NCBI RefSeq assembly: GCF_003991205.1
Contig: NZ_RXOZ01000002.1
Location: forward strand, 1-64,000
Length of the DNA: 64,000 nt
Origin: Georgenia sp. SYP-B2076
GTDB lineage: Bacteria; Actinomycetota; Actinomycetes; Actinomycetales; Actinomycetaceae
Direction of reading: 5' to 3'
Shown here one piece after another: positions 58,374-64,000 of the stretch. A model generated the notes under the pieces. That model was not told the DNA's origin. It made no database searches and worked only from the letters and a program-made list of their open reading frames with translations. Position 1 is the first letter of the stretch. Each line of letters begins with the position of its first letter. The position numbers were made by a program, and so were the translations under genes.

Positions 58374-59999
58374 ATGAGCGCGCCGCACGGCGCCGACGCC
58401 GTCGTCGTCGGGGCCGGCGTGAACGGCATGGTCGCCGCCGCCGTGCTCGCCAGGGCGGGCTGGGACGTCGTCCTGGTCGACCGCAACGAGCGCATCGGCG
58501 GCTTCATCGCCTCGGGCGAGGCGACCACGCCCGGGTACGTCGACGACCTGTACTCCTCCTGGCACCCGCTCTTCGTCACCTCGCCCGCGTTCGCCGAGCT
58601 CGGCCCCGACCTCGCCCGGCACGGCCTGGCGTACCGCAACACCGACGGGCCCCTCACTGCCAGCATCGCCGACGACGGCCGCGTCGCCCTCGCCCACCGC
58701 GACCCCGAGCTCACCGCCCGGGGCCTCGCCGACCGGGCGGACCGCCGCGCCTACCTCGCCATGGTCGAGGGCTTCGGCCGCAGCGCCGACCGCATCGGCG
58801 CGCTCATGGGTGCCGACCTGCGCTCGCCGGGCGGCGCGCTGGCGGCGCTCGGCCTCGGCGGTCGCCTCGGCCGTCGAGGCTCGGAGGCCCTTGCCCGCGA
58901 CCTGCTCGCCTCGGGCCGGTCCTGGGCCGCGCGGACCTTCCGCGGCGGCGAGGTCGACCACCTGTGGGTCCCGTGGCTGCTGCACGCAGGGCTGTCCCCG
59001 GACAGCGCCTCGGGAGGCTTCATGCTGCCGGTCTTCGCCGCCTCCACCCACCTGGCGGGGCTGCCCGTCGTCGAGGGCGGCGCCGGCAACTTCGTCGCCG
59101 CCTTCGAGGGCCTGCTCGCCGAGCTCGGCGTCCAGGTGCGCACCGGCGTGAGCGTCGACCGCGTCCTCGTCCGTGCCGGGCGGGCGGTCGGCGTCCAGGC
59201 GGACGGCGAGCGCATCCCGGCCCGCCGTGCCGTCCTCGCGTCGGTCTCCCCGCAGGCCCTCTACGGGGACCTCCTCGGCCCTGCCGCGCCGCCCGCGCAC
59301 CGCGCGGCGGCGGCCACCTACCGGCCCGGCCGGGCCGCGATGCACGTCCACGTCACGCTCGACAGTCCCCTCGCCTGGACCGACGAACGCCTCGCCGACG
59401 TCCCGCTCGTGCACGTGAGCGACGGGTCGGCGTCCACCGGGATCGCCTGCGCCGAGGCGGAGGCCGGCCTGCTGCCGCGGCGCCCCACCGTGGTCGTGGG
59501 GCGCCAGCACGTGCTCGACCCCTCCCGCGTGCCCGCCGGGGCCGGGGCGCTGTGGCTCCAGCTCCAGGAGGTGCCGTTCGCCCCCCTCGGCGACGCGGCG
59601 GGGGAGCTGCCCACCGGCGGCGGCTGGAACCCGGAGCTGGCGCGCGCCTACGCCGACCGGGTCCTGCGCCGCGTCGCCGCGCACGCGCCCGGGTTGCTCG
59701 CCTCGGTCCGCGACGTGCGGGTGACCACGCCGCTCGACCTGGTCGGGCGCAACCCCAACGCGGTGGCCGGCGACCCGTACGGCGGCTCCGCAGAGCTTGA
59801 CCAGAACCTGTGGTGGCGCCCGTTCCCCGACGGCGCCGGCCGCACCGGCGTGGACGCGCTGGTGCACATCGGCGCGGCCGTGCACCCCGGGCCCGGCCTC
59901 GGCGCCGGGTCCGGCTACCGGGCGGCCACCCGGCTGGCCCGGCGCGCACGCGTGAGCCGGCCGGCTCCGCGCACCGTGAAGGAGAGGGTCCACGCATGA
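58374..59999 (+). CDS. FAD-dependent oxidoreductase (PYROXD2/phytoene desaturase-like)
   Basis: A 541-residue FAD protein. ADAVVVGAGVNGMVAAAVLA binds the cofactor and GGFIASGEATTPGYVDDLYS is the second signature; a late GGSAELDQNLWWRPFPDGAG and PGPGLGAGSGYRAATRLARR close the FAD site. It resembles the pyridine nucleotide-disulphide oxidoreductase domain protein 2 (PYROXD2) family, which dehydrogenates lipophilic or ring compounds. It lies between the LLM monooxygenase and an SDR; its stop overlaps the SDR start (ATGA). A 15-codon frame (58330-58377) precedes it and is probably noise. Confidence 0.88.
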   Translation: MSAPHGADAVVVGAGVNGMVAAAVLARAGWDVVLVDRNERIGGFIASGEATTPGYVDDLYSSWHPLFVTSPAFAELGPDLARHGLAYRNTDGPLTASIADDGRVALAHRDPELTARGLADRADRRAYLAMVEGFGRSADRIGALMGADLRSPGGALAALGLGGRLGRRGSEALARDLLASGRSWAARTFRGGEVDHLWVPWLLHAGLSPDSASGGFMLPVFAASTHLAGLPVVEGGAGNFVAAFEGLLAELGVQVRTGVSVDRVLVRAGRAVGVQADGERIPARRAVLASVSPQALYGDLLGPAAPPAHRAAAATYRPGRAAMHVHVTLDSPLAWTDERLADVPLVHVSDGSASTGIACAEAEAGLLPRRPTVVVGRQHVLDPSRVPAGAGALWLQLQEVPFAPLGDAAGELPTGGGWNPELARAYADRVLRRVAAHAPGLLASVRDVRVTTPLDLVGRNPNAVAGDPYGGSAELDQNLWWRPFPDGAGRTGVDALVHIGAAVHPGPGLGAGSGYRAATRLARRARVSRPAPRTVKERVHA

Positions 60000-60721
60000 G
60001 GGCAACGTTCGACGCGACCGGGGAGGTCCTCGTCGTGACCGGGGGAGCCTCCGGCATCGGCGCCGCGCTCGCGCGGACCTTCGCCGCCGCCGGGGGGCGC
60101 TCGGTCGTCCTCGACCTCGCCGAGGGCGAGCCCGCCGACGGCGTCGAGCACCTGCGCGTGGACGTCTCCGACCGCGACGCCGTCGTGGCCGCCGCGGACG
60201 ACGTCGTCGCCCGCCACGGCCGGATCGACGGTCTCGTCGCCGGCGCCGCGGTCCAGCCCCGGGTTCCCGTCCTCGACACGGACCCGCAGACCTGGCGGCG
60301 CACGCTCGGCATCAACCTCGACGGTGTCGTGTGGGCCTGCCAGGCGGTCGTGCCCCACATGGTGCGCCGGCGCTCCGGGTCGGTGCTCGCGTTCGCCTCC
60401 GGCCTGGCACGCACCGGCCACCCCGAGGCCGCCGCCTACGCGGCGAGCAAGGCCGCCATCGTGGCGTTCCTGCAGTCCCTGGCCGCCGAGGTCGCGGAGC
60501 ACCGCGTGCGCGTCAACGCCGTGTTCCCCGGGGTCATCGACACCCCCCAGATGCGGGCGGCGAACCCGCCCGGCCCCGAGTACGACCGCTGGATGCGCTC
60601 GACCGGCGTCGGCGTCCCCGACGACGTCGTCGGGCCGCTGATGTACCTGCTGTCCGACGCCGCCACCATGACCGGTTCCACCCTCACCCGCGACCGGGTG
60701 TTCAGCAAGGAGGACATGTGA
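59996..60721 (+). CDS. Short-chain dehydrogenase in the catabolic operon
   Basis: A 241-residue SDR. VLVVTGGASGIGAALARTFA binds NAD(P); DGLVAGAAVQPRVPVLDTDP replaces the usual NNAG with GAA; SGSVLAFASGLARTGHPEA and AYAASKAAIVAFLQSLAAEV hold the Ser and YxxxK. It is not a mycofactocin SDR. The AGA of the usual NNAG is altered, so the cofactor geometry may differ. ATG overlaps the stop of the PYROXD2-like gene and its stop overlaps the GTG of the next gene (GTGA), showing tight coupling. Confidence 0.88.
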   Translation: MRATFDATGEVLVVTGGASGIGAALARTFAAAGGRSVVLDLAEGEPADGVEHLRVDVSDRDAVVAAADDVVARHGRIDGLVAGAAVQPRVPVLDTDPQTWRRTLGINLDGVVWACQAVVPHMVRRRSGSVLAFASGLARTGHPEAAAYAASKAAIVAFLQSLAAEVAEHRVRVNAVFPGVIDTPQMRAANPPGPEYDRWMRSTGVGVPDDVVGPLMYLLSDAATMTGSTLTRDRVFSKEDM

Positions 60722-62301
60722 GCAACGAACATCCTGTCGCCGTCGTGGGCGGCGGCCCCATCGGGCTGGTCACCGCCATCGGCCTGGCCCACTACGGAGT
60801 GCCCGTGGTCGTCTTCGAGGAGGACGACCGGCTGTCGCTGGACACGAAGGCGGGCACGATCCTCACGCGCACCCTCGAGGTACTCCATCGCTACGGCGCG
60901 CTGGACGACGTTCTGCGCAACGCTGTCCGGGTGGACGAGATCGGGGAGCTGGACCGGGCCACGAACACCTCCACCCTGTCCGTCCGCACCGGCGACCTCA
61001 CCGAGGACACCCGCTACCCGTTCGTCATCAACATCCCGCAGCACGAGCTCGAGCCGCTCCTGCGCGAGGCCCTCGAGCGCAAGGCGCCCGGCTCGCTGCG
61101 CATGGGACACCGGCTGCGCGAGTTCACCGACCACGGGGACGGCGTCGAGCTCGTCCTCGACGGGCCCGCCGGCGAGGTCCGCCAGGAGGCGAGCTACCTC
61201 CTCGGCTGCGACGGCGGCCGGTCGACGGTCCGCGAGAGGCTCGGCATCACGGTCGAGGGCAAGACGCTCGAGGAGCGCTACACCCTCGTGGACCTCAAGG
61301 TGGACCTCGATCTCGCCAACCCCCGCGACTACCCCTACCTCGCCTACTTCGGCGACCCCCAGGAGTGGATGGTGCTGGTCCGCCAGCCGCACTGCTGGCG
61401 GTTCCTCTTCCCCCTGGGCCCGGGCAAGCCGGAGCCCACGCGCGAAGAGCTGGCCGAGAAGGTCGCCCGGTTCATCGGGGAGACCGACACGGTGGTGGTA
61501 CTCGGCACCAACGTCTACTCCGTCCACCACCGCGTGGCCGGGACGTGGAACGTGGGCCGGGTCTTCCTCATGGGCGACGCCGCGCACCTCATCACCCCGA
61601 TGTGGGCCCTCGGGCTCAACACCGGGATCCTCGACGCCTCCAACCTGCCCTGGCGCCTGGCCTGGCTGTTCCGGGGCTGGGCGGACGAAAAGGTCCTCGC
61701 CGGGTACGAGCAGGAGCAGGCGCCCGTGGCGATCAAGGGCTCGGGTGCCCTCGCGGAGGCGGCGCGCGCCAACATGGGCCGGCGCACCGACGGCGTCTCC
61801 CTGATGGGCGCGGGCAACTGGGGCAACGCGTTCACCCGCGCGCTGCTCGGGGTCCGGCTCGACGTGGACGGTGACGGCGACTGGTCGATGGCCAAGTCCG
61901 GCGACGCACCGGTGCCCGTGGTGGCGGGGGACCGCGCGCCCGACCTGCCGGTCTTCGGTCCCGACGGGCTGACCTATCTCCACGACCTGGTGGCCGACTC
62001 CTTCGTCGCGCTGCACTTCACCGACGCCCGGCGCCAGCCGGAGATCCCGGCCCCGACGGTCCCGGGCCTGCGGCACTACGTCGTCAGCCGTTGGGACGCC
62101 CCGCACGACTCCGGCCTGCGCGACCGTGCGCTGTTCGACCCCGCCGACCGGGTGAGGCGCCGGTTCGGCGTGGGGGAGGGCACCGTGGTGCTGCTGCGCC
62201 CCGACGCGCACGTGGCCGCAATCCTCCCCGCGGGCACCCCCGAGGAGGTCACCGCGAAGTACGTCGGCATCGTCGGGCAGCCGGTGCTCAGCCCGACCTG
62301 A
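60718..62301 (+). CDS. FAD-dependent aromatic monooxygenase (MhpA/PheA-like)
   Basis: A 527-residue single-component FAD monooxygenase. PVAVVGGGPIGLVTAIGLAH is the FAD-binding GxGxxG. YLLGCDGGRSTVRERLGITV is the DG motif, and VFLMGDAAHLITPMWALGLN, followed by TGILDASNLPWRLAWL, the GD motif and last FAD contact. The last 110 residues are thioredoxin-like (APDLPVFGPDGLTYLHDLVA), as in MhpA/phenol hydroxylase. It hydroxylates an aromatic ring with NAD(P)H and O2. It is the last gene of the operon; a GC-rich hairpin follows. Confidence 0.92.
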   Translation: MSNEHPVAVVGGGPIGLVTAIGLAHYGVPVVVFEEDDRLSLDTKAGTILTRTLEVLHRYGALDDVLRNAVRVDEIGELDRATNTSTLSVRTGDLTEDTRYPFVINIPQHELEPLLREALERKAPGSLRMGHRLREFTDHGDGVELVLDGPAGEVRQEASYLLGCDGGRSTVRERLGITVEGKTLEERYTLVDLKVDLDLANPRDYPYLAYFGDPQEWMVLVRQPHCWRFLFPLGPGKPEPTREELAEKVARFIGETDTVVVLGTNVYSVHHRVAGTWNVGRVFLMGDAAHLITPMWALGLNTGILDASNLPWRLAWLFRGWADEKVLAGYEQEQAPVAIKGSGALAEAARANMGRRTDGVSLMGAGNWGNAFTRALLGVRLDVDGDGDWSMAKSGDAPVPVVAGDRAPDLPVFGPDGLTYLHDLVADSFVALHFTDARRQPEIPAPTVPGLRHYVVSRWDAPHDSGLRDRALFDPADRVRRRFGVGEGTVVLLRPDAHVAAILPAGTPEEVTAKYVGIVGQPVLSPT

Positions 62302-62339
62302 GGCGCCGTGCCGCCGCCCGCCCCCGGGCGGCGGCTGAC

Positions 62340-62386
62340 GTGCGCGGGCGGCCGACGTGCGCGGGCGGCCGACGTGCCGCCCGCGC
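62340..62386. terminator. Repeat and hairpin after the catabolic operon
   Basis: A 17-base unit (GACGTGCGCGGGCGGCC) occurs twice and then partly a third time. The last copy forms GCGCGGGCGGC and GCCGCCCGCGC, perfect 11-base arms around CGACGT (62359-62386). It follows the monooxygenase stop by about 60 bases and probably ends transcription; there is no T-run. Confidence 0.6.
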
Positions 62387-62483
62387 GATGGCGCGCGCCC
62401 CACGGCCTCCACGCCTCTGGCCCGGCTTCACGGCCGTGATCCGGAAACTTAACAAGTTCGTGATGCAAAGGGCTGGTCATATC

Positions 62484-62493
62484 TGTGATCACA
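62484..62493. promoter_or_regulatory. TGTGATCACA site 4, upstream of the transporter
   Basis: The same ten-base palindrome as sites 1-3, about 90 bases before the ABC substrate-binding gene. The flanks (ATC and GTGG) differ from the other sites. It extends the proposed regulon from the hydroxylase operon to the transporter. Confidence 0.65.
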
Positions 62494-62583
62494 GTGGCAA
62501 GATCTCCAATCACACCGCCGCAAGGTCGCGGCGCCCAGTCCCTCCAGATGGTCTGCGGACCTCAACCGAAACCCGGTGGTGAC

Positions 62584-63804
62584 ATGTCCCTCCCTCGCAA
62601 AGCCCTTCCCCTCGTGGGTCTTCTCGGCGCAGCCCTCGCGCTCGCCGGCTGCGTCTCCAGTGCACCGACGGACGACGCCTCCGCCGCCGGCAGCCCGGAC
62701 GCCTCGACCGCTGCCGGGAACGTGACCATCGGCGTCGTCATGGCCAGCTCCGGCTTCATGGGGCCGATCGACACCCCGCCGCTCAACGCCATGAAGCTGG
62801 AGGCCGACAAGATCAACGCCGAGGGCGGGATCGGCGGCCAGCAGGTCGAGCTGAAGATCATCGACACCGGCACGAAGCTCGACCGGTACGCCTCCGCGGC
62901 GACCGAGGTGATCGACGCCGGAGCGAAGGCGCTCGTCGTCACGTGCGACTACGACGTGTCCTCGCCCGCCGCCCTCGTCGCGGAGGGCGCGAACATGCTC
63001 AACATCGCCCCGTGCATCGGTGACCCGATCTACGGGCCGGCCGGCGGGCTCAAGAACGGCTTCTCGATGGGCAGCGGCACGCCGGGCGAGGCCACGATCC
63101 AGGCCGAGTTCGCCTACGAGAAGGGCTGGACCACCGCGGTCCTGCTCACCGACACGACGCTGAAGTACACGCAGAACCAGTGCGAGATCTTCGAGAAGCG
63201 CTTCACCGAGCTCGGCGGCCGGATCATCTCCAAGCACGACTACAAGCAGGGCGACTCCGTCCGGGAGACCGTCTCCGCCGTCGCGGCCGGCGAGGCGCCG
63301 GGCGTCATCGCGAACTGCGGCTACTCCCCGGGCGGAGCGACCGTCGCCAAGGAGATGCGCGACGGCGGCGTCACGGCCCCGATCATCTCCGGCTTCGGCA
63401 TGGACGGCGACTTCTGGACCGGCGGCATCCCCGGCCTGAGCGACTACTACGTCGTCACCTACGCCGCGAAGAACGGCGACGACCCCGACCCCGCCGTCAA
63501 CGAGGCCGCCGCCGCCTACGAGAAGGCCTACAAGGAGCGTCCCTCCGTCGGCGCCTTCGTCGCCGGCCACTCCACCCTCCAGGCCATCAAGGCGGCCTAC
63601 GACAAGGCGGGCAGCTGGGACGGCGACAAGCTCACCGCCGCCCTGGAGACGATGGGCAGCCTCGACCTCCTCGCCGGCCCGACGGAGTTCTCCAAGGACC
63701 TGCACATCTCGGTCGAGCGCCCCATGCGGGTCCTCGAGGTCAAGGACGGCAAGCTCGCGTTCGTCGAGGAGCGGACGCCCGAGAAGGTGACCTTCGCGGG
63801 ATGA
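62584..63804 (+). CDS. ABC transporter substrate-binding lipoprotein (LivK-type)
   Basis: A 406-residue lipoprotein. The signal peptide has KALPLVGLLGAALALAGC, with LAGC as the lipobox; the Cys (residue 21) is the lipid anchor. The mature protein is a type I periplasmic-binding fold of the branched-chain amino-acid (Peripla_BP_6) group: VTIGVVMASSGFMGPIDTPP, AEGGIGGQQVELKIIDTG and GHSTLQAIKAAYDKAGSWDG. Many LivK relatives take aromatic acids and amides, fitting the neighbouring pathway. The promoter has site 4. The ATP-binding gene follows with an ATGA overlap. Confidence 0.92.
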   Translation: MSLPRKALPLVGLLGAALALAGCVSSAPTDDASAAGSPDASTAAGNVTIGVVMASSGFMGPIDTPPLNAMKLEADKINAEGGIGGQQVELKIIDTGTKLDRYASAATEVIDAGAKALVVTCDYDVSSPAALVAEGANMLNIAPCIGDPIYGPAGGLKNGFSMGSGTPGEATIQAEFAYEKGWTTAVLLTDTTLKYTQNQCEIFEKRFTELGGRIISKHDYKQGDSVRETVSAVAAGEAPGVIANCGYSPGGATVAKEMRDGGVTAPIISGFGMDGDFWTGGIPGLSDYYVVTYAAKNGDDPDPAVNEAAAAYEKAYKERPSVGAFVAGHSTLQAIKAAYDKAGSWDGDKLTAALETMGSLDLLAGPTEFSKDLHISVERPMRVLEVKDGKLAFVEERTPEKVTFAG

Positions 63805-64000
63805 GCGAGCAGGCAGCCACCTCGGGAACGTTGACCGCCACCGGCATCACCCGGTCCTTCCGTGGGGTCAAGGCGCTCTCCGGCGTCGACCTCTCGGTCA
63901 CCAAGGGCGCCGTCCTCGGGCTCATCGGCCCCAACGGAGCCGGGAAGTCCACGCTGGTGAACATCATCAGCGGGTACGACCGGCCGGACACCGGGACCGT
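63801..64000 (+). CDS. ABC transporter ATP-binding protein, 5' part (LivG-type)
   Basis: The first 66 codons of a gene leaving the window at its right edge. GITRSFRGVKALSGVDLSVT is followed by the Walker A motif LIGPNGAGKSTLVNIISGYD, RPDTGT. The motif NGAGKSTL with FRGVKAL matches LivG-like ATPases of branched-chain amino-acid-type importers. The ATG overlaps the stop of the substrate-binding gene (ATGA). Permease genes probably follow outside the window. Confidence 0.9.
   Translation, partial: MSEQAATSGTLTATGITRSFRGVKALSGVDLSVTKGAVLGLIGPNGAGKSTLVNIISGYDRPDTGT

Noticed and set aside
58330-58377. 15-codon frame between the LLM monooxygenase and PYROXD2-like genes
   Set aside because: It is too short and low in complexity (Ala/Arg/Pro) to be supported as a gene; a coupling leader is possible but not shown.
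50766-62493. CRP/cAMP-receptor sites for the TGTGATCACA elements
   Set aside because: CRP half-sites TGTGA and TCACA are separated by six bases; here they overlap directly. Two local GntR/FCD regulators are a simpler explanation, though this remains an inference.
1-64000. tRNA, rRNA or other structural RNA genes
   Set aside because: No cloverleaf with a T-loop GTTCGAATC-like motif and no rRNA-like stretch was noticed by eye; a covariance-model scan would be needed to exclude small RNAs.

Overview
The window is high-GC DNA with short intergenic gaps, many GTG starts and dense ATGA/GTGA stop-start overlaps. It carries a complete mycofactocin locus and a meso-diaminopimelate dehydrogenase gene. 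This points to an actinobacterium (Actinomycetota, possibly Micrococcales); I cannot name the genus. No rRNA, tRNA, CRISPR array or intact transposase was seen.

Bases 1-20,600 are an accessory region rich in broken genes. Intact genes include a CinA-type fragment at the left edge, an NYN/OST-HTH RNase-like protein, an FAD oxidoreductase with a Rieske domain, a DUF2075 nuclease-helicase, diaminopimelate dehydrogenase, DUF2293 and pRiA4b ORF-3-like genes. A probable conflict module lies at 11.9-16.2 kb. It pairs a TIR-domain protein with a four-helix membrane protein that carries Rossmann-like, RyR and repeated C-terminal domains, beside a divergent gene with an EHVWP motif. Around it lie many relics: a truncated DUF2293 copy, a rhodanese with displaced active site, a vapBC pair with a nonsense codon in vapB, a DUF3375 (JetA, Wadjet) 5' fragment, two copies of an unknown fragment, and an SDR tail abutting a methyltransferase tail.

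Bases 20,700-37,430 hold the mycofactocin locus. The minus strand runs mftA-mftB-mftC, four mycofactocin-type SDR dehydrogenases, a MoxR ATPase, a VWA protein, mftD, mftF and then E1alpha, E1beta and E2 of a 2-oxoacid/acetoin-type dehydrogenase. The plus strand carries mftR-mftE-mftG. MftA-F make and glycosylate the redox peptide, the SDRs probably reduce it while oxidising alcohols, MftG would pass the electrons to respiration, and the E1-E2 enzymes could consume the resulting carbonyl compound. A perfect palindrome lies exactly between the -35 and -10 boxes of the mftA promoter and is the obvious candidate MftR operator.

Bases 37,500-49,980 are mostly short housekeeping or stress genes: AlkD-like DNA repair, a methyltransferase, DUF2461, a frameshifted sulfurtransferase, flavodoxin, DJ-1/PfpI, HxlR, VOC, a Clp-N protein with a small HTH regulator, an RibD-type reductase and hemerythrin. 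Two further gene relics are present (DUF998, DUF6544-like).

Bases 49,980-64,000 form a catabolic island. Two paralogous GntR/FCD regulators precede a long plus-strand operon: molybdenum hydroxylase subunits (FAD, 2Fe-2S, Mo), a CoxG-like protein, an amidohydrolase, an LLM flavin monooxygenase, a PYROXD2-like oxidoreductase, an SDR and an FAD monooxygenase. A branched-chain amino-acid-type ABC transporter follows and runs off the right edge. Four copies of TGTGATCACA, one in front of each transcription unit, suggest one regulon. The gene content fits uptake and oxidative ring cleavage of an (N-hetero)aromatic compound, but the substrate cannot be read from the sequence.
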